Source of the DNA: Lates calcarifer
Taxonomy: Eukaryota > Chordata > Actinopteri > Centropomidae
Length of the DNA stretch: 64,000 bases
Direction: 5' to 3'
Assembly (NCBI RefSeq): GCF_001640805.2
Contig: NC_066850.1
Coordinates: 2,395,059-2,459,058, forward strand
Part shown: piece by piece, positions 10,291 through 22,060 of the stretch
How the letters are laid out: the number at the start of each line of letters is the position of its first letter
Position numbering within the stretch: position 1 is the first letter of the stretch
Notes under the pieces: generated by a model
Databases searched by the model: none
What the model saw: the letters and a program-made list of their open reading frames with translations, nothing else
Told to the model about the DNA's origin: nothing
Position numbers and translations under genes: made by a program

Positions 10291-11534
10291 AGTTCTTTTT
10301 TTGTGTGCAAGTGGCGATACAGACTTGGGTGTGAATCAAAGAGAAATCACAAAGGGAACTGTGGCCTCTGCAACCATCTGAACAGGTTTTGCAGTGTGTA
10401 CAGCAGGGAAGAGGTGGCGTCAAGTAGGAATACTCAGCTGTCTGCTGAGAAGAGAACAAAAGACAAATCCTACCTGAGGTCTCATTCTCACACAAGATAT
10501 GAGGTGGCACATCAGCTTCTCTTCTCCCCACCACCGTTTCTCTGGGGTTGTGCTATTGTGGCAACAAGCAACAGAGGCTAATTGTGTTGGATCTAGCCTG
10601 ACAGAGAATTTGCATGGGCCTCCATATGTCTGCCTTTTTGGCATAGCTGTCTTATTTTTTTTAGGTTTTTGAGGGCAATTTCACGCAATCTGAGTTGGAT
10701 CAGACACTGCAGAGGCTGTTTTTTCGTTATTGGCCCCACTCTAGTTATCTTATGATTGAAGTCTGCTTTTTTGCTCCTTACCTATGTTGAAACACAGTCG
10801 AAACACTGCCTTCCTGCAGCATGTTACTCAGTTTTTCATCATTTTCTCATAATCTTACTCTCTCTCTCTCCTCTCTCCTCCTCTCTCTCTCTCTCTCTAA
10901 GGGATTATCCCTGAACCTTAAGCTTGTGTTCCATCCTAACTGTGTCAAACTCTTAAGATATGCAGTAAACAACGCTTGCATCGCAAAAGCAGAGTAGAAC
11001 AGACACTGTGCCATATGTGCTGTGTTACGGACAACATGCATGGTTCCCTATGGAGATACTAACCTTTAAAATGTTAATTGTTGTACTCTGTGGTTAATCA
11101 TCGGAGAGAACCTATCTCCTAAATATAGCCGTTCTTTCTGTCCATGCTCACTCACTTAGAACAAGGCTGATTTATATTGCATAGGGATGACATTAAAGAC
11201 AGCTTCCCACAGGATCTATGCACTTTTTTAAGGCAGTGTCGAGCAATGCTGAGCTGTACAGGAAGCACTGTGTAGTGCTGATAGTATGAGAAAGCAAGCA
11301 TGGAGAAAATCAAGCAAAATCTAAAAGACTTTTTGTGGGCTTTTCTCACTCTTTTCCCTTCTTTTTTTCCCCAAATCTCTGTATTTCTACACCTCCACCC
11401 CTCAGTCCTCCTCAAAAAGCTTCCACCTCCCATACATGACCCCCCACCAACCCTTTCCCCCTCCTCCTCTCTTCCAGCAGTTGATTTATTATGCCTGTTA
11501 TTCAGCGAACGCATCATAGAGCCACTGAAAGCAG
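10291..11534. other. No gene seen; pyrimidine-rich stretches
   Basis: Holds the TC microsatellite listed separately and a strongly pyrimidine-rich + strand stretch at 11340-11480. The opposite-strand frame of 133 codons at 11152-11553 is a by-product of that bias. No exon recognised. Confidence 0.4.
10855..10898. repeat. Imperfect (TC)n microsatellite
   Basis: Runs of CT/TC broken by CCTCC interruptions. Confidence 0.9.
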
Positions 11535-11760
11535 CATGCCATTTGCAGGGCACCAGTGGTGCCTTTGTCTGTGAGACACACTGCTACCAGCAGGCCTTTG
11601 GATGCTTGTTGCCATTTCCACTCTCAAATTTTATTGCTGCGGAGAAATGAAAGCCATATCATACCACACCCCACGTGGGGTGCAGAAATGAATATTTTCC
11701 CTCCTTTATTCACAGCCTGGCTCATCTCCCTTTTTAAAGACTGCTGAACTCCAATCTAGG
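11535..11760. promoter_or_regulatory. Candidate conserved non-coding element with E-box palindrome
   Basis: A non-repetitive island enclosing the perfect 16-bp palindrome at 11667-11682. Also holds the near-palindrome GGCACCAGTGGTGCC at about 11549-11563. No usable frame. Conservation is untested. Confidence 0.3.
11667..11682. promoter_or_regulatory. 16-bp perfect palindrome centred on a CACGTG E-box
   Basis: CACCCCACGTGGGGTG is its own reverse complement; the core CACGTG is at 11672-11677. CACGTG is the site class of MYC/MAX, USF, CLOCK/BMAL and HEY/HES-type bHLH dimers. The symmetric CCC/GGG flanks are unusually extended. Confidence 0.45.
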
Positions 11761-11999
11761 GGTAATATCAGATGCAATTTATCTTTGTGTCCGGGTCATG
11801 CTGTGAGTGGTTATCATCAATGATGTTGATTTCACAGTATGTCAGATTTCACAAGGCTATTGAGTAATTTTCTCAAAACTGCAGTTACCAGTGTGTGCCT
11901 CTTAAACACCACTGATGTGTGATAAATTGCGATACTTTGTTTTTTTCTGTTCTATTTCATTTGAATGAATAAAAAAAAAAAACACAGAGAAATTGGAAA
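11761..11999. other. No gene seen
   Basis: Unassigned; contains a 12-base poly-A at 11971-11982. Confidence 0.45.
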
Positions 12000-12235
12000 T
12001 AAATTACTGTGCTAGTTTTGTAGATCGTGATGTTAAGGCGGATTTTACAGTGCACTGCCCCGGCCTCCTTATCAGTGCAGGAGAGCAGAAATATTTAAAG
12101 AACGCAACTTAATCATTTAGCATGGTGTCGGCATTTAAAGGGCCTGATTGCTTTGAATTTGGCTTACTGTATTTCTTCCCATTCATTAGCCTCTTTTTGT
12201 TGGCAAAGGGATAGATGAACAATATTCTTCACAGT
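12000..12235. promoter_or_regulatory. Candidate conserved non-coding element
   Basis: Complex island with CTTAATCATTTAGC, CATTTAAAGGGCC and CATTCATTAG words (homeobox-type cores) and a few retained CpGs. No coding frame. Confidence 0.3.
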
Positions 12236-13120
12236 AAAATCCAACTTTAGGTCCCGTGTTATATTCACTGTTCAGTCCTACCAAATTGATTTAGTCTAAA
12301 ATTGAGTACTAAATGCCTTACTGAAAGCTTCCAGCACGATAAGATTATTTCAGCCTGTTTCAGACAGATACTTTGTCAACTTGTTTCAAGGATTTTATAG
12401 AAATCAGTGCCTGTGTCTTCAAGCATCAAAGAATAAAACATGTTTTACTCTAGAATAAGGACAAATAACACTTTATTTTAGAAAATATTTAAAAAATACA
12501 TGTTAAGTTCTGCATTTCTGAATATGCATATTTATACTATCTCCATACTGTTTGTGTCACATTCACTTGGCCAAAAAGCTCTCTGTATAAGAGTGTCCAC
12601 CATGTCATGATCTATTGGGAGAAAGTGGGAGCTCTTACCGTGAAGAGACAGTGTGCTTTAAATTTAATGCTTTAAATGACTTTAATATATTATAAAAGGT
12701 GTAACTTGTACTGACAAACTTATAGAAAATTATTAAGCAATGCTGCAGTACCTCAGCCATACAGAGAGAGTTTTAGTGCCTTTCACCTTTACGACCCAAA
12801 ACTCAGCAGTTTTGGTTCAAGCCTACACTACCTGCCCAGCTCAAAAGATAGTTGTATTGCCTCATACACAAACACCTTGTTTCTGCTTAATGCGTAAATA
12901 GTCAACTTTCTAGCAACTGCTAATTAACTTTAAAAGGAATCGGTTACAGGCAGAAATTAGTTAATAGAGAGTTTTTTTGTTTGTTGTTTGTATGTTTTTC
13001 TTGGCTGGACCTTTCCCTTATGTAACATTGTTTAAAATGAGCAATAACCAATAACTTAATGACTGATCTTTTGAACCTCAGCACATTAACTGTTCTTTTG
13101 CATTCAAATTGAGAACCCGA
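12236..13120. other. No gene seen
   Basis: A+T-rich, unassigned; no repeat family recognised. Confidence 0.45.
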
Positions 13121-13124
13121 CAGT

Positions 13125-13345
13125 CTCAGAATATTCATAATTACGCATCATTACAGTGATTTGGCATGCACAGGAGCAAAATAATTGAATGCAATAGGTT
13201 CTTTTTCATAATAGAGATCTGAAGATGAGTTGAGCTCAGACATCAGGATAGAGATGAGCCACAGTACACTGACCCCATCAGAGAAACAACATGTTTATTC
13301 TAATTAGAGGACACTGAGGTCACAAAGTCAGCTGCAGAAATAATA
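13125..13345. promoter_or_regulatory. Candidate conserved non-coding element, homeodomain words
   Basis: TAATTA at 13138-13143 and a palindromic TCTAATTAGA at 13299-13308, with AATAATTGAATGCAATA between them. Two well-formed homeodomain sites in non-repetitive sequence suggest an enhancer. Confidence 0.33.
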
Positions 13346-15085
13346 GTCAAAACCTTCACCTGTGTTTATCACTACATCTCAAGTTTGAAAATATACAAAT
13401 TCTTAATTCATGAGGACAATACAATATCTGCCTAATGTAAGCCTGGGGTTTATTTGTACACCAAAACAAATTCTAATGGTATTCGAGTTGGTCTTTGTTG
13501 TGGAGCTTTTTCACTAAGTTAAACTTACCTGGTTGACTTTTCAGGGAATTACTTCATTAACAACAAAACTCATACACTAAAACAGAAAAATGCTTGCATT
13601 CTTGCAGCAAAGCTCAATGATGCAGATACATTAGAATCAGTTTTCAAAACTTTATAAATGATGTTAATTATTTTGAACACAAAGAGAGAAGTAATGCATG
13701 CAGGGGATTAGTTACACAACACTCACAGTGAGTTTTCTCCAGTTTTGTAAGTGTTAGGTTGAATTCACACACCCCGTTTTCCCCCTTACAGGTGTTTGTG
13801 CCCTTTGTGGAGCTGAAAATATGGCTGTTAATTAACTTGCTGCCGATCCCACACTTGTAGCACTCTGTCAACACTTCCTTTATGGGGAAAAATCTAAATG
13901 GTCTGGGAAGTCACAAGTTCACACTTGTGTGTGCATGTGTGAGCAGTTGTATGCTTGTGTGAAACTAAATAGCACCTTCTCACCAACACATCCACACAGA
14001 AAAGGAGCAGGGGGTTGGGTTCAAAATCAGATTACAGCCAGAATTACCAACTGGTTTTCAGAGAACTTGTTGGTCTTCCTGTAATTAAAATCCAGAGCAA
14101 CGTCCTTGTATTTTGAAGTTTATGTCTGAATTTTCTTCTGCTGGATGAGCTGCTTGTCCTTGTACTTTTTTCAGTTCTGTGTGAAATATGTTTTTTTGCA
14201 CAAAAAACAAACAGTCAAATGTTTTGCTGATCTGATGGATGGAAACAGGCCTATATGTTGGCGCATATTTTGGAACAAATATTACAACAGCCCATGTTGG
14301 CTACACATATTCTCTCCTTCATTTGTTTACTCTTTGGCATTCGTCATTAAAAGTCAAAAATGTGCAGTTAGCAGTTCTGGTTTGCAGTGTATATCTGAAT
14401 TACTGGATTACTTTGATACAGAAAAAACCTTAAAAACATAATGATTCTTAAGCAGTTTTTTTCTCTGATTGCTACACAGTAGACATCAGACATCATAATA
14501 CCTTGGGAAATGAAATGATCTCTGTGTTTCATGAGTTTGATTTGACTGAACTCAAGTACAATTTTTGACTCATTCTTATGCTGTATCTTTTACCTTCAAC
14601 TTTCAAATGCCTCCCAGCAGATGCTTTTGGTTTTCTCAGTATCCATATCACATCCCACCATATCCTGTAGTTTCTGTGAATGTAGTCAGTGGAGTTAAAT
14701 TGCCAGGGACCATGGGGAATCTCTCAAATTTATCCCCCACTATTCCCCAACCATTATCAGTTAATACATATAGCAGAAATGATCATTTACACATCAGTGG
14801 GCAGTGATATTTGTGATTCTTCCTTGCCGTGTGTCAAAATAATACATTTACGGGGTCAGTAAGTACTTAAAATGAAGAGCTTGTGAGATGGTTGAATCTC
14901 CTTCTCACACATCTCCAACTTTGGGCGTAGGGTGTCACTCTGTGACAAATTTTGTAACTTTCCAAAAACTGACAAGCACACTCATTTCATGCAGCAATTA
15001 GCCAGGTGTGCAGAGGTGATAAAGTAAGCATAATTTCAAATTCTCTCTCAACTTTTATTTCAGTCCTCACACAACTTCTTCTGTT
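13346..15085. other. No gene seen
   Basis: Frames on the + strand at 14145-14441 and 14565-14807 are low in G+C, lack good start context and match nothing I know. A TG-rich stretch lies at about 13923-13970. Confidence 0.45.
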
Positions 15086-15089
15086 ACTT

Positions 15090-15330
15090 TTTGTGTGAAC
15101 AACCTAGCGCAACACCATGAATGACTTCGAGGAAAGATTATCTGACAGTGTGCATTATAACTTCATTTTGTCCCTGTCTATGACAGCAGGCTTTTCCTCT
15201 GGCCTGTGAATATGGCTGTTGAGAACACCTTTGCCTTGAGATGCTGTTTGAACAACTACATTGCACGAACTGCCTTTTTTCAAACATACCAGTTTTGACA
15301 TTTGAATTGCTTGTCTAGATTGGGACCATA
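15090..15330. promoter_or_regulatory. Candidate conserved non-coding element
   Basis: Balanced composition, no simple repeat, no open frame. Words such as ATGAATGACTTCG and GTGCATTATAAC occur. Weak call based on texture only. Confidence 0.2.
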
Positions 15331-16180
15331 ATTTACAAAGATCTCTGAAATGCCTGACTTATTGCTATTTTTTTACTTCCTCCATCTGTAAGGCATAAAA
15401 TAATATAGATTACTGTAACTGTGACTTAAGATATAAAGTGACAAGCTAGGTTTTCTAGTGTGAGACCATTAATCATCTTTATTCTGTTGTTTCAGTTTAG
15501 ACTACTTGATTATCATTTTCTGTGATTGTATTTGTTTTATTTTTCATTTATCACCTCAGTTAAATTCATTTTATGTCTTTTGGTTGTGATTGGAAAAAGT
15601 GAAGTGTCTGTGTTGAGTATGGGCAAGGGTGTGTGTTGCTTTGTTGCTTGGGGAAGTAGGGTTAATAATGGTAACAGTGAGGAAGCTGTTTGTGTACTGT
15701 TTGTTGAAGGTCTATAAATAAAATATAAGTCTATCTCTGCTGTCTGTACCTTGAACAGATGTTGAGCTACAGATAACATCAGGAATGACGACTTCTTGTT
15801 AGGCTAAAAGATACAAAAGTAGCACATATGAAATTGGAGAAATGCGGATGAGCAATTTGCCTTGTCTTTATTGTAGGAGAGGAAAAATGGCAGAAAATCT
15901 GAGCTTGTTGTCCGTTAGCATCAGCTACAGGTTTTCTGCTGTCTATATCAGAGGAGTAGCACTCATTTCATATCAGAGAAACTGGCTGTCCATCCAGTAC
16001 CAGCCTGTTTTAAAAAAGATAGCTTCATGCACACACTGAAGTGTAAGTTCCACTTTTTACTGTGTGATTTGGCTTCAGTCCCAAGACACATTGTTTGAAA
16101 AGTGTGTCTGTTTGGGTGGAGCTCTTCACTGTGAAGTTTGGTCATCAGAGAATGGATGGATGTGAGGAGACAGCTGGAGT
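15331..16180. other. No gene seen
   Basis: Unassigned A+T-rich sequence. The frames at 15526-15717 (+) and 15537-15779 (-) overlap each other and look like chance. Confidence 0.45.
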
Positions 16181-16184
16181 GATA

Positions 16185-16293
16185 CAAGCACACACACATA
16201 CTTACACACACAAGGGTCCTCAGGGACCATATGCACTGTGCCAGGTAGGGCAAACACACAACTCACGCATGCGCACTCACACACACACACACA
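16185..16293. repeat. Interrupted (CA)n microsatellite cluster
   Basis: CA tracts at about 16189-16212, 16254-16262 and 16275-16293, separated by unique sequence. Confidence 0.85.
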
Positions 16294-17820
16294 TCCACAA
16301 ACAGGCCCCTCAGGCTGACATACATAGAGCCAGGGCTAGTTTAGCTGGGGATGAGTGCAGAGTGAGTTGAGCCAAGAAATACAAGGACAGACAGACGGTA
16401 CGCAGGCAGGCTCATCTATAGTTTGCAGGAAAACAGCCTTGCAAAGAAACATGGTATTAAATATGCTAATCAGCCAAGGTGTGGCAAATTCATCTATATT
16501 AAGGAGGTATAAGACCCACATGCATGGAAGCATACAGTATGTGATAAGATTAGAATCATACACTTTTCACTCATCCATTAATTCAGTTAATTTTCATACC
16601 TGGTTGTTTTCTATATGGGCTCACAGGAGCATTGAACGTGAGTATTAGACAGATTTAAACATCACAGGAATGTATATGTCAACTCCACTATATTTGTTAT
16701 ATACAATTGTACAACGGTGGAAAACACACACCATTAAGTTCCAGAACATCAAATACATACTTATAATTGCACGTCTTTCATCTTAGATTTCTGCATGCAG
16801 TGTACAATCAGACTTATATATAGGTTTAAATATTGAATCAAAGCTGTTGATGTTTGGTCTGCCCAGGTATCAGATAGACCCCATCATCATTATCTAAACA
16901 TTATAGCAAGTGGTTTTCCTTTCTTCCCAGTTCAAATGAATGATATCCAATTGACCTGATCCATTTCTCAGGAGCATTTATCCAAAGGACACTTTTCTTC
17001 CTGTTCCAACTAGAAAATATCCTTCACAGTCAGAATTCCCACATTTATACTTAGGTTAACTTAGGACACGCTCATGTAGGACACATCTCTTAACACCCAA
17101 TACCCATTCTGACACATACCATGATGCCAGCAAGCAAACAAGCACGTATTGAATTACCTTCAGTGCTCTCAATCAAGCTGCCCTAACCATCTCATGCATC
17201 AGTGAACAGGACAAGTGATGTTTTGCTTGCTTGAAAAATTGCACTTTCACTATTTTTGCAGCATCTTGCAGACTTGCTTCAATCCCAAGGATCCCAAAAC
17301 CAACAGCCTGCTGTCAGTCTAACCTTATCTACCACAGCATTTGCAGACCCTGACTCCTGAAGTGACGGACAGGCCAGAAACACCTTTCCTTCCAAAGGGA
17401 GCATGAGACAGTTTAGAAAACAGAAGATCACACTTCTATCTTCTTAAAACCAGGAGACACTATCAAAGTAACTAGAAACTCCTCACTAGGACCAAAAGTC
17501 ACTGCATGAAATGCAAAAAGGATGCTCTCGAAACAGAAAACGCTCCTCTGGCCATAGAAACTGAAGGATTATATTGATGTCATTTGACAGTCATGCTGCA
17601 TAAATGAATAACATTTTGTTGTATAAAAAAAACAGGCAAAACTGAAGAAACACAAAAGTCACAAAACTTTCCTAACTGTGCCATCAGACTTAAAATCCAG
17701 GCCAAAACAATCTCACCTCAAGGTCCATTTAGAAGCTGGTCTGGGTCTTTTGATCCTTCTACACCATGACCAGTTGTCCTGGAAATGTAGATATTTCAGT
17801 TTTTTTTAGAGCATTTTTAA
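16294..17820. other. No gene seen
   Basis: Unassigned. Between about 16900 and 17560 the + strand is A+C-rich with few CpGs. No repeat family, exon or motif cluster is recognised with confidence. Confidence 0.4.
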
Positions 17821-17824
17821 GACT

Positions 17825-18400
17825 TCTCATTCATGTTGGAGTAAAGAATAGGTTCAGATTTTTTACAAGTCAATCTTAATAGAACATATCATATGAACTG
17901 TATATAGTAAGAGCAGCGTTTCCCCTACCACAGGAATGAAAAAAAAAATCCAAAATTAAAAGATAATTCACGTTCGCGTTTCCCCACTTCCTGTTTCGCA
18001 CACAGGAGTGGAAGAGCCGCAGAGGAGACAGGTTGACATCTCGCTACGCTAAGTGCAAGAAAAGCTCCGACAAGCTTTGTCTCTGTAAATTATAAATGGA
18101 CAGACATCGACCCTTAATGTCCTAGAGTAAGGCCAAAGTATTATATTTTTATGCGCACTATCTGCCAACGATGGCTTTGCTGGTATCCCCCTATACTGGA
18201 AGTGATGGGGGACAAAATGTACAGTTCTTGTTCTGTGTAGAAATTCAATCTTTAAGTAAAAGCCACAGCTTTAAGGCTTTTGCAGTCAGAATTAGCCAAA
18301 TCAAGTCTCCCTCTCTCTGGTACCTTGTGCGGGTTTATTGACAGTGTTTTGTCCCAGTTTTTGTCCTCCCTGGGCAGTTTTCTGACGAGGGGGGACAAAA
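17825..18400. repeat. Old fish repeat split by a CpG-rich block
   Basis: The left part (17830-17905, AATAGGTTCAGATTTTTTAC followed by AGTCAATCTTAATA) and the right part (18195-18345, GGAAGTGATGGGGGACAAAA followed by GTTCTGTGTAGAAATTC and an AATTAGCCAAATCAAG word) both resemble one abundant teleost repeat. In the copies I remember they are separated by less sequence than here. I do not know the family name. Confidence 0.45.
17910..18190. other. CpG-retaining block, possible insertion or promoter-like piece
   Basis: About a dozen CpGs in under 300 bases, far above neighbouring sequence. It begins near CAGCGTTTCCCCTACC, which resembles terminal words of hAT-type DNA transposons, and holds an ETS-type CACTTCCTG followed by TTTCGC near 17985-18000. 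No matching inverted end (GGGGAAACGCTG) is visible nearby, so a complete element cannot be shown. Confidence 0.3.
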
Positions 18401-18784
18401 ACAAGAAATTTCATAGTAAAAAGAACCATTATATTGTTGTTTTCTGAAATAATCAAACAGTGTTTATGGATTTCCTAGTGTTGTATTAAGATAAACTTAA
18501 AAAAATCAAAATTTGTGATTTTAGAAGAGTTGCTATTTGTGTGTTTTTGCTGCATTTTAGAAACCAGCAAGGTTGTGCTCTTGAGTGCAACATGGAGCAT
18601 GAGTAAACATGAGTCACAGGCCTGCTGGTTCATAAGGTTGGCCTTGATTTGTAAAACAAAGATTTTCACTGTTTTTGCTGCAAGTCACACTATTAAGCAT
18701 AAAACAAAACTCCTGCCCACCATAACTGACTATAACACACTAACTCTGATAGATTTTAATTTGTGCACATGAACCTTTTCCTCC
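18401..18784. other. No gene seen
   Basis: Unassigned A+T-rich sequence. Confidence 0.45.
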
Positions 18785-19125
18785 CAACAAATCTCTCAGG
18801 GCTCAGTCCTGGGATGAGTAATACTGTCACTTTCCAGGGTCTGTGTAAATATCTTGTTGCCAATGAAGCCATAAAGATGCATTGCACTTTTCTCATTGAT
18901 AATGATGGCTGTTACCTGTTATTGCAAATTTGCTTTGCACACATATACCCAATGAATGATAATAGATATCAGAAAATTTTGTATTATTTGGCTACACAAT
19001 CCTCAGAAACTGTTGTAAACAGCTTGATACATGCTGAATTTGATTCAAGCATTTAGCTAAATACCTGGGAATGACTTTGACCCTGAATTCTCCTTATAAA
19101 ATCACATTTACAGTATGAGTTTCCA
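18785..19125 (+). mobile_element. Decayed LINE reverse-transcriptase fragment
   Basis: CTCAGGGCTCAGTCCTGGGA (about 18795-18814) encodes PQGSVLG-like residues, the motif that precedes the YADD box in non-LTR retrotransposon reverse transcriptases. About 240 bases later, around 19055-19105, KYLGMTLTLNSPYKITF matches the downstream YLG..L...LSFK.HI signature of L2/CR1/Rex-type elements in the same order. The stretch between holds deletions and stops and lacks a clear YADD. It is a dead 5'-truncated copy with no functional product. The exact clade is not determinable by eye. Confidence 0.6.
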
Positions 19126-20503
19126 GGGCATAATTGTTCCATGTCTGTAATAAGCTGCCAAGTTAAGAAACATATTAACATTAGGTTACGCTAAGAAACT
19201 GGAGCAACACATACACACACTCACAAGCTCTGGCCCATATCACAACATTTGTGAAATGCTTGTTCTTTCTTGTTCTCTGTACTTGTTTCATTTTTATTCA
19301 TGACCTCTGTTCTTTCTGAAGCACTTAGTGAAAGAAATTTGTGCATTAAGAGCACTTTATGAATAAATTTCACTGTTGTTAACAAGCACATCCACTCTTC
19401 ATAACCTTTTGTCTCTCTGTTCTGCTCTCCATACTTACCTTGTTGTTGTTGAAATGTTGCGGCAAGGGTCCAGAAGTAATATGATGAAGACATTTCTCTG
19501 GTTACTTTCTTCACTGATCCTCTTTACTGCAGCATTCTTGTCCTTCTTCATTCTTTCATGAAATGAATCCATAACCTTGTGAGATTCCACTGTAGTTGTG
19601 TTGTATTTGATAATCAGAAAGCATGTGGAGGTTTTGTAATTTGCCAGGTAGGCGGTATCATTAAATAATGCTAAATACCTGAATTCTGCTGCTGAACAGC
19701 ATAGGCTTGGCCAAAAAGTCTGTGTAACAATGGGGAAATGAATCTCTTGTGAGATTCAGGAATTAGAAATGACATGCCAGTCACACAGTTATAAAGTCAA
19801 ATCAGGTGCATTTGTTTGGCACTGAACTACAGTTTACTTACAGTTTCAATTTGCTTCACAACAACATTTAAAAGCAATGAATCAAAATGATAGATGAACC
19901 TATGAAAGGACTGAATGTGACAGACTTTTTGCCATTGTGAGAACCATAGCTTCTTTAAGGTCTTCCTCACAGACAATCGTTTATGCTTCTCAGTATTCAG
20001 GGATGCAAGCGTGTCACCTTTTGGCTGATATTTGCCTTTTCCAATGAGGAATATGGCCCCTAGTATCTCTCGGAGGGGGTAGACACCTGGTTGTTCAGAT
20101 ACTTGACTAGTAAATCAAACTGAAGTAGCCCTTTTGTTAAGTTGCTGCTACTTGAAATGGGACTGTTTAACCAGACTACAATGACATTGTCTTATCTAAG
20201 GTGAGCTAACTTCTGCTTTGTTTGACTTAGATACAGCGTGACTCAGAGTTAACCCCCTGTTTTCTGTGGAATGGGAGTGATTTGCTACTCAAGGCATTGT
20301 AGCTGGTGCTGTATGATGCACATCAAAACATCGCAGCTTGACACATGTCAACCTCCAAAAAATATGTGTGCTACAGGCATCATTATAACGATGTGTGTTG
20401 GACTAAAGAGATGTTGACATCCTTAGCCAAGAAAGAAAAATAGGCACATAGCTGCAGTGAGTGCTTAAAATCTTGGTATGCAAGCCAGTAGACAGAAAAA
20501 ATG
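19126..20503. other. No gene seen
   Basis: Unassigned. May include more unreadable LINE 3' sequence just after 19125. Overlapping frames at 19221-19561 look like chance. Confidence 0.4.
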
Positions 20504-20600
20504 ATTAGGGCTCCAACTAGGAAGTATTTTTAGTGTAAATGATTGTTTAATAATCTAATAATTACAGAAATAAAAATAACCAGTGTTCTCTTTTTCATTA
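20504..20600. repeat. Remnant of a common fish repeat (AGGGCTGCAACTA type)
   Basis: AGGGCTCCAACTAGGAAGTA followed by A+T-rich AATGATTGTTTAATAATC resembles the start of a very common percomorph repeat that opens AGGGCTGCAACTAACGATTA. Only about 100 bases survive. Confidence 0.45.
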
Positions 20601-20909
20601 CAACTGCTGTATTTTTTTGTTTTTTGTTTTGTTTATTTTGGGCTATCATCTTTCTCATCTCACTTCGCCACAGTTTTCAAATCCAACTTTAACATAGAGA
20701 GTAGAGTAGCAGAGTATGATTTTGCTGATATGTGACAGTGGGTGCGCTAATGCTCCTGTAATGTCAGCACTTTCTTTGCTAAAGACACTCATCATGTTCT
20801 GTTCAGAACAGGATTGGGGAGCTTTAAAGTTCCTAGATCACTGCAGATCTGGATACATCACTTTAAAAGACGCAGTTTAAATCGTTGAAAGTCTATAATC
20901 TCCATTACC
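20601..20909. other. No gene seen
   Basis: Unassigned; T-rich start (20610-20640). Confidence 0.45.
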
Positions 20910-21140
20910 ATTACACTGCCCAGAGGGGGCAGTGTGTCACTATGTGGGGATATTGAGCCCCAGGTCAGGGAGAAACTGCAACATTTATCCCCTCTTACAT
21001 CACCTCTCCTCTGACAAAGTGCACTGAACACTTCAGGTGCATACTAATTCACCTGATGTGTATTAGCTTCCCATATCTGCCATTCAACACAATGAATTTG
21101 GCAGAAAGGTGAAAACAAGTCTAGCCCCAACCGCAGATAC
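20910..21140. promoter_or_regulatory. Candidate regulatory element with hairpin and paired E-boxes
   Basis: Starts with a 9-bp perfect stem (ACACTGCCC 20913-20921 / GGGCAGTGT 20927-20935) and continues through non-repetitive sequence to the inverted TCAGGTG/CACCTGA pair listed separately. No coding frame. Confidence 0.28.
21033..21056. promoter_or_regulatory. Inverted pair of CAGGTG/CACCTG E-boxes
   Basis: TCAGGTG at 21033-21039 and CACCTGA at 21050-21056, ten bases apart, form a perfect 7-bp inverted repeat. Paired CACCT boxes are the known bipartite target of ZEB1/ZEB2-type repressors. A single CAGGTG/CACCTG is also the Snail-type site. Confidence 0.35.
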
Positions 21141-21635
21141 CCAGTCAGCACAGATGCTGACATTTAGCTCAAGATCTCTGCTTGTGAAGACAAAGGAGAT
21201 ACAGTGTGGACAGTTAACATGTATGTGAGCTCATGTCCATGCAGAGGCTGAAACATAACAAATATGCCAGAAAGCATTTACATTTTATTTGATGTGCAAA
21301 CTTGTTAAGTTTATCTGAGGCTGTTAGATATTTATACGTCTATTTGCAGCCGATTTAATGCAGGTTAAACATTTTCTAAAAATGATACACAACACAATTT
21401 GCAATGAGTGCTGGCAGTCAGCACTCCAGGGGTTTGATCTCTGTAGCATAAAAGCAGATGTACAATTTTTCAGACAAGAGAAACTTAGTTATTCCACAGT
21501 CTCAGTGTGAATGAATCTCCTATTCAGCATTTCAATTTCAAACATGTTTGTTTCTAGTGCAGATTCTAATTCCCAGTCATCATTGATATTCACTCTTGAA
21601 AGCAAATAGTTCAAGGGAAACATTTGGGTCCACAG
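21141..21635. other. No gene seen
   Basis: Unassigned; no repeat recognised. Confidence 0.45.
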
Positions 21636-21639
21636 AGAA

Positions 21640-22060
21640 ATGCCTAACTTACTGAGTACCCTTCATTTTCAAGAGGCAGCATCTGATTCAGAAAAACACC
21701 CTGTCACTGGTCGCTCCATGAGCCCATGTGGGGATCAGTGCCTCCCTCAGACTTTTGTCATGCCTGCAGTAGGGGCCATTACAAACCTGATTTATTCAGC
21801 ATGCTGCTGTGAGCACACCCATCTGTGAGCTGCCTGTAAAACTGATTCGTGCAAAGGATCAATTTCCATCTGATGGTTCTATTTGTCTGTATTCCTTTGC
21901 GCTAAGAATAAGTGTTGCAAGAAATGTGGAATGAGATCTCATTTTCCGCATGGATCCATCATATGCTGCATGCGTTGGCATGATATAGTATCATTATTGT
22001 ACATTAGCCATCTAATTTTAGTTATGTCTCTCTACTGAAATATAAATCATATCTTCTGCT
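21640..22060. promoter_or_regulatory. Candidate conserved non-coding element
   Basis: A long non-repetitive stretch with ACCTGATTTATTCAGC, GCGCTAAGAATAAGTG and a GCATGCGTTGGCATG word. The + frame at 21640-21828 has no recognisable domain. I favour non-coding function. Confidence 0.28.

Noticed and set aside
11152..11553. 133-codon - strand open frame
   Set aside because: Arises over a pyrimidine-rich stretch and overlaps an equally long + frame; typical chance product.
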